A stretch of 64,000 nucleotides of DNA from Mesorhizobium sp. SARCC-RB16n (GCF_008520305.1 NZ_ML703269.1:124001-188000), one strand, 5' to 3'. Shown: positions 1-8,772, numbered from the stretch's first letter. Notes: generated from the sequence alone by a model not told the origin. Numbers and translations: made by a program.

Positions 1-419
1 GAGCCAAGATAGATCGAGCGCTTGTCGCCGTCGTCGAAGAAACGGCCCTGGGTGCGCTGCGAACCGCTGATCTTTTGCAGCCGCCAGCCGGAGCCATCAT
101 CGGTTACCCTGCATTTGAACCAGCCATAGATGACGAGCGGGCTCAGTCCGCCGACTTTGATCGTGCGGCACCGCCAATTGCCAGTGAGATCCTTGTCGGA
201 GAAGGCGACCAGCGGCTTGGCCAGCAGCGCGTCGAGCTGCTTGACCTCGGCGGGGTTGCCCGCCTTTGCCTCGGCGAGCGCCGCCTTGCGCGTGTCGCCA
301 TATCTGTCGAGCCGCGCCTTGTCGGCGGCGGTGATCAGTTTCTGCACTTGGCCGTCGGCAAGGGCGGGCAAAACGCAGCAGAACAGGCCGACAGTGGCAA
401 GTAAGGGGCGGAGGTTCAT
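1..419 (-). CDS. DUF4893 family protein, partial (C-terminus outside window)
   Basis: The first 139 codons of a minus-strand gene are present and the rest lies beyond the left edge. The start ATG at 419 is followed by a hydrophobic stretch ending in ALAD, a likely Sec signal peptide of about 22 residues, so the product should be periplasmic. The body begins with a helix carrying ITAADKARL, then LTGNWRCR, VIYGWFKC and GSQRTQGRFFDDG, which is the pattern I associate with DUF4893. The biochemical role of this family is unknown to me. The upstream neighbour on the plus strand is divergent, with about 120 bases between them. Confidence 0.7.
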   Translation of the reverse strand, partial: MNLRPLLATVGLFCCVLPALADGQVQKLITAADKARLDRYGDTRKAALAEAKAGNPAEVKQLDALLAKPLVAFSDKDLTGNWRCRTIKVGGLSPLVIYGWFKCRVTDDGSGWRLQKISGSQRTQGRFFDDGDKRSIYLG

Positions 420-539
420 CAGAGGAATCCCTGTTTTGTCTGGAACGGCGCCGCTGCCGTCTGGCGCATAACTTACCGGGTCGCTGGCGCCTGTCATCCG
501 TGCTTAACAGCGTCACGGTCGAAATTCATGGTGTGACGA

Positions 540-1460
540 ATGCGAATCTTGCTTACGGGGTCATCAGGTTGGCTAGGAAGCGCGTTGGCGCCAATCCTGC
601 GCGGGCTTGGACATGACGTCACCGGCCTCGATCCCATTCCATCGGCCGAAACGCGGATCGTCGGCTCGATTGCCGACCGCGATCTGGTCATGCGAGCAGT
701 CAGGGACAATCGAACTGAAGCCATCATTCACAGCGGCGCGCTGCACAAGCCCAACATAGAAAGCCACGCCAACAGTGATTTCATCGCGGCCAACGTGCAG
801 GGCACGCTAAACCTGCTCGATGCGGCGGTAGCGGCCAATGTGCAACGCTTCGTCTTCACGTCAACGACTTCGCTGATGATCTCGCAGGCGATACGCGACG
901 GCTTCGAGGGTGGCGCGCGCAAGGCGGCGTGGCTGACGGAATCGATGTCGCCCGAGCCGCGCAACATCTATGGGGTGACCAAGCTCTCCGCCGAGCATCT
1001 CTGCCGTCTCTACCACCTCCGGCACGGGCTGCCTGTGGTGGTGCTGCGCACGGCCCGTTTCTTCCCCGAGGCCGACGACATGGCGCATGCGATCGAGCAG
1101 TCGGACGCCAATACCAAGGCGAACGAGTTGCTGTTTCGGCGGCTGACGGTGGACGACGCGGCGCAGGCGCATGTCGCGGCACTGGAGAAGGCACCGGAGC
1201 TCGGCTTCGGCATCTTCATCGTCTGTGCGCCTACGCCGTTCCAGCCCGATGATTGCGCGGACTTGATCGCAGACGCCCCATCGGTCGTGGCGCGTTATTT
1301 TCCCGAATTTCCCGCACTTTATGCACGCAAAGGCTGGACGATGTTTTCCTCGATCGACCGGGTCTATGACTCGTCGCGGGCGAGAGAGAGGCTGGGTTTT
1401 GCCTGCAGGACGAGCTTTGCCGACGTGCTGGCGGCGCTGGCGGCCGAAGACGAGAGCTGA
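540..1460 (+). CDS. NAD-dependent epimerase/dehydratase family protein (extended SDR)
   Basis: A 306-residue extended short-chain dehydrogenase/reductase. The N-terminus MRILLTGSSGWLG is a Rossmann glycine-rich loop at residues 5-13. The catalytic YxxxK appears as YGVTK near residue 143, with a serine/threonine cluster (FTSTTS) near residue 105. Such proteins act on nucleotide sugars or related alcohols with NAD(P); no substrate can be read from sequence. No clear Shine-Dalgarno sequence precedes the ATG. The gene stands alone and ends 5 bases before the end of the convergent DUF1638 gene. Confidence 0.8.
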   Translation: MRILLTGSSGWLGSALAPILRGLGHDVTGLDPIPSAETRIVGSIADRDLVMRAVRDNRTEAIIHSGALHKPNIESHANSDFIAANVQGTLNLLDAAVAANVQRFVFTSTTSLMISQAIRDGFEGGARKAAWLTESMSPEPRNIYGVTKLSAEHLCRLYHLRHGLPVVVLRTARFFPEADDMAHAIEQSDANTKANELLFRRLTVDDAAQAHVAALEKAPELGFGIFIVCAPTPFQPDDCADLIADAPSVVARYFPEFPALYARKGWTMFSSIDRVYDSSRARERLGFACRTSFADVLAALAAEDES

Positions 1461-1465
1461 AGCCC

Positions 1466-2095
1466 TCAGGCGCTCGCGGCCGCACGCGCCAGGCCTGGCG
1501 TCAGGTCGCCAAACCCGGTCGAGCGACGCTCGTAGGTCAAGCCGAGCAGGGCGGCCGCCTTTTCCGCGACCTTGTCGAGCTCCGGATCATCGGTCTGCGC
1601 CAGATAGATCAGCTTCTCGTAATTGCCGAAATAGTCCTTGATCAGTTCCGGGTGCCTGTCCAGCCCGAGCGGCTTCATGAAGAAGGCATCGAACTGGCGG
1701 CACAGGAAGTCCGTCATGTAGAACGACATCATGTCGTCGTCGGCGACCTTCGCATAGGCGTCCATGCCTTGATAGAAGGCGAAGCAATGCGGGCCGGCCA
1801 TGCGCTCGACGCCATGCTTCTCCAGTACGCGGTCAAGCAAGCCGCCGGTACCGCAATCGGCATAGCCGACGAAGATATTGATGTAACCCTCCGCCTTGGC
1901 CTTCTCGATCGCCTTGTCCATGGCCGGTGCGATGCGGTCAGGATAGAAATGAAATTCCGCCGGCAAACACGTCAATTCGAGGTGATCCAGCCCGAGCCGT
2001 TCCTTGACGGCCAACACCTCGCGCGCAATCATCCCGCAAGCGATGACGAGCAGCCTGTCGCCTTGATTCGGTTTCGTTTTCTGTGATTTGGCCAT
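1466..2095 (-). CDS. DUF1638 domain-containing protein
   Basis: About 209 residues. The N-terminal strand RLLVIACGMIAREVL, the HFYPDRIAP segment, the VGYADCGTGG loop and the conserved GPHCFAFY stretch match DUF1638. In many bacteria the family sits beside MttB-type methyltransferases and corrinoid proteins, as here with the carrier at 2378-3076, so a role in corrinoid methyl transfer or carrier maintenance is likely but unproven. The ATG at 2095 was chosen; a TTG at 2107 has a better-spaced GAAGG and would add four residues. It runs in the same direction as the corrinoid gene, but a terminator and a small plus-strand gene lie between them. Confidence 0.8.
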   Translation of the reverse strand: MAKSQKTKPNQGDRLLVIACGMIAREVLAVKERLGLDHLELTCLPAEFHFYPDRIAPAMDKAIEKAKAEGYINIFVGYADCGTGGLLDRVLEKHGVERMAGPHCFAFYQGMDAYAKVADDDMMSFYMTDFLCRQFDAFFMKPLGLDRHPELIKDYFGNYEKLIYLAQTDDPELDKVAEKAAALLGLTYERRSTGFGDLTPGLARAAASA

Positions 2096-2158
2096 GGGAT
2101 CAGTCAAGCCGGCCTTCGTTGTCGTGGGCTAATTTATCTATTGAGGGAGACACCGTCC

Positions 2159-2296
2159 ATGAAACTGCTACGCATCGCTCCGATTGCTATTCTTGCCAGC
2201 GTCCTCGCCCTTACGGCTTGCGCGAACACCGTCCGCGGCGTCGGCAAGGACGTCAAATCGACGGCGAGGGCGGTCAAAGACACTGTCGCCAATTGA
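2159..2296 (+). CDS. Entericidin A/B-like small lipoprotein
   Basis: A 45-residue protein: a short positive N-terminus, a hydrophobic segment, and the lipobox LTAC with the lipidated cysteine at residue 21. The mature part is small, polar and lysine-rich, with the pattern NTVRGVGKDVKSTARAVKD that is typical of entericidin EcnA/EcnB proteins. It is predicted to be a membrane-anchored lipoprotein; toxin or antidote activity was described in enterobacteria, while in rhizobia the role is unclear. Upstream, TTGAGGGAGA provides a Shine-Dalgarno sequence. A strong terminator follows at 2325-2357. Confidence 0.85.
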   Translation: MKLLRIAPIAILASVLALTACANTVRGVGKDVKSTARAVKDTVAN

Positions 2297-2324
2297 TCGG
2301 CAGCCACCTCTTTCATCTGGGAAC

Positions 2325-2357
2325 AAAAAAGCCGCGCTGCAAGGCGCGGCTTTTTTT
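2325..2357. terminator. Bidirectional intrinsic terminator
   Basis: A 7-bp GC stem (GCCGCGC and GCGCGGC) with a 6-base loop, flanked by six A on the left and seven T on the right. It can end transcription of the entericidin-like gene on the plus strand and of the corrinoid gene on the minus strand. Confidence 0.9.
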
Positions 2358-2377
2358 CGTCGTCCTGATGCCTTGGA

Positions 2378-3076
2378 TCAGGCCGAAGCACGCACGTTGT
2401 GCTTGCGCTTCATGAAATCCTTGGCGGTTTCGACCGCCACCGCTGCGTCGCGGCAATAGGCATCGGCGCCGACGGCCTTGCCGAATTCTTCGTTGAGCGG
2501 TGCCCCGCCAACCAGCACTACATAGTCGTCGCGAATGCCCTTTTCCTTCATCGTGTCGATGACGACCTTCATGTAGGGCATGGTGGTGGTGAGCAGAGCC
2601 GACATGCCGATGATGTCGGGCTGGTGCTGCTCGATCGCATCGAGATACTTCTCGACCGCGTTGTTGATGCCGAGGTCGATGACGTCGAAGCCGGCGCCTT
2701 CCATCATCATGCCGACGAGGTTCTTGCCGATGTCGTGGATGTCGCCCTTGACGGTGCCGATCACCATCTTGCCCTGCTTGGGCGCGCCGGTGGCGGCGAG
2801 CAGTGGGCGCAGGATGAACATGCCGGCCTTCATGGCATTGGCGGACAACAGCACTTCGGGAACGAACAGGATGCCGTCGCGAAAATCCTCGCCGACGATA
2901 CGCATGCCTTCGACCAGTGCCTCGGTCAGCACCTTGTAGGGCGCCCAGCCGCGATCGAGCAGGATGCGCGTGCCTTCCTCGATTTCTTCCTTCAGACCGT
3001 CATAGAGATCGTCGTGCATCTGCTGCACCAACTCGTCATCGGAAAGTTCGGAAAGGATGATCTCGTCGTCGGACAT
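2378..3076 (-). CDS. MtbC/MetH-like corrinoid (cobalamin-binding) protein
   Basis: A 232-residue methyl carrier. Residues 1-95 form the helical cap domain of corrinoid proteins. Residues 104-220 form the Rossmann-like B12 domain, with the base-off cobalamin motif DIHDIG (Asp112, His114, Gly117), then MSALLTTTM and VGGAPLN. It would accept a methyl group from an MttB-type enzyme and pass it to tetrahydrofolate or homocysteine. ATG 3076 is preceded by GAGGAG at good spacing; an upstream start at 3115 lacks this. It is divergent from mttB (3367) across 290 bases. It is the only corrinoid carrier in the window, so it may serve both MttB proteins and the homocysteine methyltransferase at 13453. 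Confidence 0.9.
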   Translation of the reverse strand: MSDDEIILSELSDDELVQQMHDDLYDGLKEEIEEGTRILLDRGWAPYKVLTEALVEGMRIVGEDFRDGILFVPEVLLSANAMKAGMFILRPLLAATGAPKQGKMVIGTVKGDIHDIGKNLVGMMMEGAGFDVIDLGINNAVEKYLDAIEQHQPDIIGMSALLTTTMPYMKVVIDTMKEKGIRDDYVVLVGGAPLNEEFGKAVGADAYCRDAAVAVETAKDFMKRKHNVRASA

Positions 3077-3366
3077 TTTAATCCAGCTCCTCACGGCATC
3101 GCGACTGTGTCGCAAGGCACAAAATAATGGCGTTCATACCTAACCCGCAACGGGCGGGTATCCATAGCTGATTTGCGACTTCCCGCAAAAGGAAAGCGAC
3201 TGGAAAATCTATCGGATTTCTTGTCGATTTTGCGACAGGCGTTGGCGCGGACGGGCCGTTTCGAATAGGGTGCATGGCTACGATCCGGCGAAAGCCGCGC
3301 CATGCGGCTGCAACGGTTACGGACCGGTCCATATCGAGGCCTGGCCATATTCAGGGAAGAGTGATC

Positions 3367-4941
3367 ATGAGCGAACACGCGGCAGTCGACCAGGAAGCGT
3401 CAAACGCGCGGCGTGGGCGCGGCGCCAGCGGTGGAGCAGCGGCCAGGCGCGCGGCGCGTTCCGGCGGCGGCCCCGGCACCCAGCTCACCTACATCAAGCG
3501 CAAGATCAACGTCTACGAAGTGCTGAACGAGGAAGGCCTGGCGCTGATCGAGAAGAACACCGACACGGTGCTGGAAGAGATCGGCATCATTTTTCGCGAT
3601 GACGCGGAAGCGCTGCAGCTCTGGAAAGAGGCCGGCGCCGACGTCAAGGGCGAGCGCGTGCATTTTCCCAAGGGGCTCTGCCGTTCGCTCTTGAAGACCG
3701 CGCCGTCCATCTACACCCAGCATGCCCGCAATTCGGAACGCTCGGTACAGATCGGCGGCGACGCGACCGTGTTCGCGCCGGTCTATGGCCCGCCCTTCGT
3801 GCGCGATCTCGACGGCGTCAGGCGCTATGCGACGATCGAGGATTTCCAGAATTTCGTGAAGCTCGCCTATATGGCGCCATCGATCCACCATTCGGGCGGC
3901 ACGGTGTGCGAGCCGGTCGACGTGCCGGTCAACAAGCGCCACCTCGACATGGTCTACGCGCATATCAAATATTCCGACAAGCCGTTCATGGGTTCGGTGA
4001 CCGCGCCGGAGCGCGCCGAGGACACGGTGGCGATGGCCAAGCTGGTGTTCGGCGACGACTTCGTCGAGAACAACACGGTGCTGACCAGCCTGATCAACGC
4101 CAACTCGCCGATGGTGTTCGACGAAACCATGCTCGGCGCCCTGAAGGTCTATTCGCGGCATAATCAGGCCTGCATCGTCACGCCGTTCATCCTCGCCGGC
4201 GCGATGAGCCCGGTGACGGTCGCCGGCACGCTGACGCAGGTCCTGGCCGAAGTGCTGGCCGGCGCCTCGTTCACGCAGCTGATCCGTCCAGGTGCGCCGG
4301 TGCTGTTCGGCACCTTCGCGTCGTCGATATCGATGCAGTCGGGCGCGCCGACCTTCGGCACGCCGGAGCCGTCGCTGGTCTCCTATGGCGCGGCGCAACT
4401 CGCCCGCCGGCTCGGACTGCCGTTCCGCACCGGCGGCTCGCTCTGCGCCTCGAAGGTGCCGGACGCACAAGCAGCCTATGAGAGCGCCAACACGCTGAAC
4501 TCAACCATCCTTGCCGGCACCAATTTCGTGCTCCATTCGGCCGGCTGGCTCGAGGGCGGGCTGGCGTCCTGCTATGAAAAATTCATGATGGATATCGATC
4601 AGCTCGGCATGCAGCAGAAATTCTGCGAAGGCGTCGACCTGTCGGAAAACGGCCAGGCGATGGATGCCATCCGCCAGGTCGGTCCGGGCAGCCACTATCT
4701 CGGCTGCGACCACACCCAGGCCAATTTCCAGACCGCCTTCTACCGCTCGTCGATCGCCGACAACAACTCCTACGAGCAGTGGCTGGCCGAGGGCCAGAAG
4801 ACCGCGCCGCAGCGTGCCAACGATCTCGCCCGCCGCTGGCTGGAGGCTTACGAGGCGCCGCACCTCGATGAAGGCATCGACGAAGCCCTGAAGGACTTCA
4901 TCGCCAGGAAGAAGGGGTCGATGCCCGACGCCTTCACTTGA
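3367..4941 (+). CDS. Trimethylamine methyltransferase (MttB) family protein, non-pyrrolysine type (copy 1)
   Basis: 524 residues with an arginine/glycine-rich N-terminal tail (about residues 10-35), then the TIM-barrel of the MttB superfamily: FVKLAYMAPSIHHSGGT, NANSPMVFDETML, SAGWLEGGL and GPGSHYLGCDHTQ. The frame is uninterrupted, so there is no in-frame amber codon and no pyrrolysine. Characterised non-pyrrolysine relatives demethylate glycine betaine, proline betaine or carnitine and methylate a corrinoid protein. ATG 3367 follows AGGGAAGAG; the longer frame from 3274 has no good ribosome site. The divergent corrinoid gene is the probable partner. The true substrate is unknown; glycine betaine is my first guess. 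Confidence 0.9.
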   Translation: MSEHAAVDQEASNARRGRGASGGAAARRAARSGGGPGTQLTYIKRKINVYEVLNEEGLALIEKNTDTVLEEIGIIFRDDAEALQLWKEAGADVKGERVHFPKGLCRSLLKTAPSIYTQHARNSERSVQIGGDATVFAPVYGPPFVRDLDGVRRYATIEDFQNFVKLAYMAPSIHHSGGTVCEPVDVPVNKRHLDMVYAHIKYSDKPFMGSVTAPERAEDTVAMAKLVFGDDFVENNTVLTSLINANSPMVFDETMLGALKVYSRHNQACIVTPFILAGAMSPVTVAGTLTQVLAEVLAGASFTQLIRPGAPVLFGTFASSISMQSGAPTFGTPEPSLVSYGAAQLARRLGLPFRTGGSLCASKVPDAQAAYESANTLNSTILAGTNFVLHSAGWLEGGLASCYEKFMMDIDQLGMQQKFCEGVDLSENGQAMDAIRQVGPGSHYLGCDHTQANFQTAFYRSSIADNNSYEQWLAEGQKTAPQRANDLARRWLEAYEAPHLDEGIDEALKDFIARKKGSMPDAFT

Positions 4942-5039
4942 AAGGAGCCCGAGTCAGGCGGGGCTAAAGTCGCCAACATCATCCACAAGGAAGTCTGGCG
5001 GAGCGCGTTCTCCGATCCGGACAAGAAGGGATGATTTGC

Positions 5040-5726
5040 GTGCGCGGCATGATCGAGGAGATCACGGCCGCGCTTGGCGCCAACGGCCTCATCCCGCGTG
5101 GCGGCTTTCTTTTTTCCGATCACGAGAGTGGCCCTCATGGCGCCTCGGGCGCGCCTGCAAAGTCTTTATTGCTGGTAGGGCAGGCGGGTGCCGCGCCTTG
5201 GCCGCATTTCCTGCGCTGGCGCGAGCAGCAGCCACAGGCGATCGCAAATCCGCTCGATACCTGGTCGCGGCAGGTCATCGGCGACGTGGCACAAGAATTT
5301 GGCGCTCGCGCAGTTTCGCCGTCCGACAAGCCTTACCTGCCGTTCCAGCAATGGGCTGTTCGGGCGGAGGGGCTGAAGCCATCGCCGCTCGGCATCCTCA
5401 TGCATCCGCAATACGGGCTTTGGCATGCCTATCGCGGCGCGTTGCTGTTCGAGGAGGAGATAGCGCTTCCCGAGCCCCGCGAGTCGATCCATCTCTGCGA
5501 CACATGCGTCGAGAAACCGTGCCTGAAATCCTGTCCGGTCGATGCCTATTCCACGGAAGGGTTCGCCTACCAGGCCTGCCTGGTCCATGTGCGGGGGGCG
5601 AACGGCGAGCCGTGCCGCAGTGGCGGTTGCCTCGACCGCAATGCCTGCCCCTATGGCTCCTCCTATCGCTATCCGCCGGAGGTCCAGGCGTTTCACATGG
5701 CGAGCTTTGCACGGGCCGCCAACTGA
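5040..5726 (+). CDS. 4Fe-4S ferredoxin-like protein (QueG-like cysteine motifs)
   Basis: About 228 residues. The C-terminal part carries CDTCVEKPCLKSCP, a 4Fe-4S type cysteine cluster, and four more cysteines in ACLVHVRG...CRSGGCLDRNACP, recalling the ferredoxin part of epoxyqueuosine reductase QueG, but the protein is shorter and has no cobalamin domain I can recognise. It lies 98 bases after mttB in the same direction, so one idea is electron supply for reactivating oxidised corrinoid. The GTG at 5040 sits 9 bases after AAGGG; ATG 5031 abuts that site and ATG 5049 is too far away, so the start is uncertain. Confidence 0.75.
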   Translation: MRGMIEEITAALGANGLIPRGGFLFSDHESGPHGASGAPAKSLLLVGQAGAAPWPHFLRWREQQPQAIANPLDTWSRQVIGDVAQEFGARAVSPSDKPYLPFQQWAVRAEGLKPSPLGILMHPQYGLWHAYRGALLFEEEIALPEPRESIHLCDTCVEKPCLKSCPVDAYSTEGFAYQACLVHVRGANGEPCRSGGCLDRNACPYGSSYRYPPEVQAFHMASFARAAN

Positions 5727-5785
5727 TCGATGTCTTGCCTGACGGGCGTTACGCCCATGAGCCTCTTGACGACAGGTACAAACAA

Positions 5786-5824
5786 GCCTATTCATCAAGT
5801 CATCAGATGACTTGATGAATAGGC
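5786..5824. promoter_or_regulatory. Perfect 39-bp palindrome over the GntR gene start (likely operator or RNA hairpin)
   Basis: Two 19-base arms (5786-5804 and 5806-5824) are exact reverse complements separated by one A. The core reads AAGTCATCAGATGACTT. The right arm contains the ATG of the GntR-family gene at 5815. No T tract follows, so it is not a normal terminator. It could be an autoregulatory operator, and in RNA it would fold the start codon into a stem. Confidence 0.75.
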
Positions 5825-6504
5825 CGATGCAACCTGCCGTCAGAACCAATCTTACCGCCAGCGCGACGGAAAGCCTCCGCAGCGAAATCCTCAGCGGTCG
5901 CTGGGGCATCGGCGAGCGTGTACCGAATGAAGCGACCCTCAGCGACCTTCTGTCGGTCAGCCGCGGTACGGTGCGCGAAGCGGTGAGAGTGCTGGTCTCG
6001 CAGGGATTGCTGGATACGCGCCAGGGCTCGGGCACCTATGTGCGCTCGACCATCGATTCCTCCGCCGCGCTCGATCGCGTCAAGCGCACCGGGCTGCGCG
6101 ATCAGTGGGAGGCGCGGGCGGCGCTGGACCTGGAGGCCGCACGGCTTGCCGCCTTGCGCCGCACACCCGCCGATCTCGACCAGATGCGCCGATTGCTTGC
6201 CGAGCGCGGCAATGCCGCGGATGGCGGAAGCGAAGCGTTCGTACGACGAGACCTCGCCTTCCACAAGTCGGTCGTTGCGGCGTCCGGCAACAGGGCGATG
6301 ATGGAACTCTACGACTTCTTCACCGCCGCCATCACCGAAACCATCCATGCCACCATCGACGGCGAACTGCCCGAACCGGACCAGCAAGCGCATGCGGCAA
6401 TCGTCGATGCCATCGCCGCGAGCGACCCCGACCGTGCGGTTGCCGCCGTCCGCGCCTTCATGGCGCCGGTGCTTGCCCAACTTGAAAGACTGCTTTCCCA
6501 ATGA
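5815..6504 (+). CDS. GntR-family transcriptional regulator, FadR (FCD) subfamily
   Basis: 229 residues. A winged helix-turn-helix occupies about residues 12-78 (LRSEILSGRW, LSDLLSVSRGTVREAVRVL, GLLDTRQGSGTYV). The all-helical FCD ligand domain follows, with the metal or ligand residues expected in RRDLAFHKSVV and a C-terminal ADPxRAV-like repeat. It overlaps the following exporter gene by ATGA, so it probably controls that gene in response to a small carboxylate or related ligand. Starts are hard to choose: ATG 5815 lies inside the 39-bp palindrome and has no Shine-Dalgarno sequence; ATG 5827 is the alternative. Confidence 0.88.
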   Translation: MNRPMQPAVRTNLTASATESLRSEILSGRWGIGERVPNEATLSDLLSVSRGTVREAVRVLVSQGLLDTRQGSGTYVRSTIDSSAALDRVKRTGLRDQWEARAALDLEAARLAALRRTPADLDQMRRLLAERGNAADGGSEAFVRRDLAFHKSVVAASGNRAMMELYDFFTAAITETIHATIDGELPEPDQQAHAAIVDAIAASDPDRAVAAVRAFMAPVLAQLERLLSQ

Positions 6505-7796
6505 ACCAGACATTTCGCCAACCCGACCCGAAGGCCGTCGAGGGGCTGGACCTCATCGATGCCGAAGCCGATAGCCTGCCCACGCCGCAGCCGCCGGAAC
6601 TGCGCAGCCGCGCCGCCCGCATCGTGCTTGGCGCAAGCCTTGTGCTGATCGCCTTCAACCTGCGGCCGCTGTTTTCCAGCCTGTCGGTGCTGTTGCCCGA
6701 GGTAATGCAGGCGACCGGTCTATCGACGACCGGCGCCAGCCTGCTGACCACGCTGCCAGTCTTGTGCCTCGGCCTGTTCGCCCCCTTCGCGCCGAGGCTT
6801 GCCCAGCGCTATGGGGCCGAACGAACCTTGCTTGGCGCCCTTGTGCTGTTGGCGCTGGGAACCGCGCTGCGCTGTTTCGAGTGGGTGCCGCTGCTGTTTG
6901 TCGCCACCTTCCTTGCCGGTGGCGCCATTGCCATCGGCAATGTCCTGTTGCCGGGTCTCGTCAAGCGCGATTTTGCCGGCAGTGCGGCTGTCATGACCGG
7001 GCTTTACACCATGGCTCTGTGCGCCGGTTCGGCTGCCGCCGCCGGTCTCACCCTGCCGATCGAGCATCTTGTCACCGGTTCATGGTCTGGCGCGCTCGCT
7101 GCGTGGGCGGTGCCGACATTGGTCGTGCTGCTGATCTGGATTCCGCAGGCGCTGGCCAGCCGGCGACAGGTCAGCCATCGCGGCTTCCACGTCGTCGGTC
7201 TGTGGCGCGATCGCCTGGCGTGGCAGGTGACGCTGTTCATGGGACTGCAGTCGGCGCTCGCCTATTGTATCTTCGGCTGGCTGGCGCCGATCCTGCGCGA
7301 GCGCGGCTTCGATGCGGCCACCGCCGGCGCTATCGCTTCGGTGTCGGTGATGGCGCAGGTCATCACCTGCCTTGCCGTGCCGTCCGTTGCGATGCGGCTC
7401 AAGGATCAGCGCGGCATCAACGTCGCCCTCGTTGGCATCGCGGTGGTTGCGCTGCTCGGTATTCTGTTCGCACCGACGTCGACCGTGCTTTTCTGGGCAA
7501 TCCTTCAAGGCATCGGGCAGGGCGGCCTGATCGCCGCCGCCATGACCCTGATCGTGCTGCGTTCGCCGGATTCACACGTCGCGGCGCATCTTTCTGGCAT
7601 GGCGCAAGGCGTGGGCTATATGCTCGCGGCCTTTGGCCCGCTGCTCGTGGGCCTGATCCGCGGCTGGACCGGCAGTTTCTCGGAATCGGCCTTCCTGTTC
7701 GTCGCGCTCGGACTGGGCGCGGCCATGATGGGGTTCGGCGCGGGCCGGGCGCTGCATGTCGGCGGCAGGACCATAGGCTTCGACGGCGAAGACTGA
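6501..7796 (+). CDS. MFS transporter, CynX/NimT family
   Basis: 431 residues with about twelve hydrophobic segments after a 40-residue soluble N-terminus. The first membrane segment carries AFNLRPLFSSLSVLLPEV, the signature of the CynX (cyanate) and NimT (nitroimidazole) group of the major facilitator superfamily. It sits in the inner membrane and moves a small anion or drug-like compound; the substrate cannot be read from sequence. Its ATG overlaps the GntR stop codon, so the two genes are translationally coupled and probably controlled together. Confidence 0.88.
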   Translation: MNQTFRQPDPKAVEGLDLIDAEADSLPTPQPPELRSRAARIVLGASLVLIAFNLRPLFSSLSVLLPEVMQATGLSTTGASLLTTLPVLCLGLFAPFAPRLAQRYGAERTLLGALVLLALGTALRCFEWVPLLFVATFLAGGAIAIGNVLLPGLVKRDFAGSAAVMTGLYTMALCAGSAAAAGLTLPIEHLVTGSWSGALAAWAVPTLVVLLIWIPQALASRRQVSHRGFHVVGLWRDRLAWQVTLFMGLQSALAYCIFGWLAPILRERGFDAATAGAIASVSVMAQVITCLAVPSVAMRLKDQRGINVALVGIAVVALLGILFAPTSTVLFWAILQGIGQGGLIAAAMTLIVLRSPDSHVAAHLSGMAQGVGYMLAAFGPLLVGLIRGWTGSFSESAFLFVALGLGAAMMGFGAGRALHVGGRTIGFDGED

Positions 7797-7935
7797 CCAA
7801 GACCTTCCGCAGGCAGTCGGGCCTGCAAACGCGTCACACGATCCCGCACGAAATGTTGACCGCCGGTCTCAGGCAACGCCTTGCCGTAGCGGCTTGCGCG
7901 GATATGTATCGCACATCTGAAAAACGGAGCAGGCA

Positions 7936-8673
7936 ATGACGAAGCAGGATCTTCAGATCAAGATCGGCGATGGTGTGGCGAAGGCAGGCCTGTTCCGCTC
8001 GTCCAAGGTCTCGCCAGCCAAGGCCGGTGTCATTCTCTACCAGGACGCCTTCGGTCCGCGACCGGCGCTTGATCAGATGGCGGAACGGCTGGCGGGCGAG
8101 GGCTATGCGGTGCTGGTGCCCGACCTCTTCCATCGCAACGCGCCTTACGGTCCGTTCGATGCCAAGACCGCCTTCACCGAGGAAAAAACCAAGACAGCAC
8201 TGATGGCGCTGGTCACCGGCACGACGCAGGAGATGACCATCAGCGACAGCGGCGCGTTTCTCGAGGCACTCGCCGGCGAAGGCGTCACGGGACCGATCGG
8301 GACGGTCGGCTATTGCATGGGCGGTGCGCGGGCGCTCAACGCCGCCGCGACCTATTCAGACCGGATCAAGGCCGCCGCCAGTTTCCATGGCGGCAACCTT
8401 GCCAGCGATGCCGCCGACAGTCCGCACCGCAAGGCTGCCGCCATCAAGGCGCGTGTCTATGTCGGCATGGCCGGTGTCGACAGGAGCTTCCCCCCGGAGC
8501 AGTCGACGCGGCTGGAGGAGGCGCTGCGGAATGCTGAAGTCGACCACGCGATCGAGAATTATGTCGGCATGGCGCATGGCTGGTGCGTGCCGGATCACAG
8601 CGTCTTCAATGCAGAAGGCGCGGAGCGGCATTGGAAGCGCTTGACTGATTTGTTCGCCGAAACGCTGGTCTGA
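7936..8673 (+). CDS. Dienelactone hydrolase family protein
   Basis: 245-residue alpha/beta hydrolase. The nucleophile elbow is GYCMGG (Cys near residue 126), giving the Cys-Asp-His triad of dienelactone hydrolases, with the histidine in GMAHGW near residue 212. FHRNAPYG and the YQDAFGPRP segment also fit the family. It is predicted to be cytoplasmic and to hydrolyse a lactone or ester. A Shine-Dalgarno GGAG lies before the ATG. No other aromatic-degradation gene is nearby, so a beta-ketoadipate role is not supported by context. Confidence 0.88.
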   Translation: MTKQDLQIKIGDGVAKAGLFRSSKVSPAKAGVILYQDAFGPRPALDQMAERLAGEGYAVLVPDLFHRNAPYGPFDAKTAFTEEKTKTALMALVTGTTQEMTISDSGAFLEALAGEGVTGPIGTVGYCMGGARALNAAATYSDRIKAAASFHGGNLASDAADSPHRKAAAIKARVYVGMAGVDRSFPPEQSTRLEEALRNAEVDHAIENYVGMAHGWCVPDHSVFNAEGAERHWKRLTDLFAETLV

Positions 8674-8772
8674 GCCATCGCCACCCTGTTGGCCGCGCGA
8701 CACATTGGAGGTATCAGGCGGGATTGGCGACCCGGCTGAAGCGGCGCGGGTCATGCGGGAACGATCAGCCTG

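Noticed and set aside
3077-3366. Cobalamin riboswitch between the corrinoid and MttB genes
   Set aside because: I could not find a B12-box-like core or its surrounding stems; only short repeats of TTTGCGAC are visible.
3367-4941. Pyrrolysine-type MttB
   Set aside because: The frame is continuous with no in-frame amber codon, and no pyl genes are present, so both MttB copies are of the non-pyrrolysine type.
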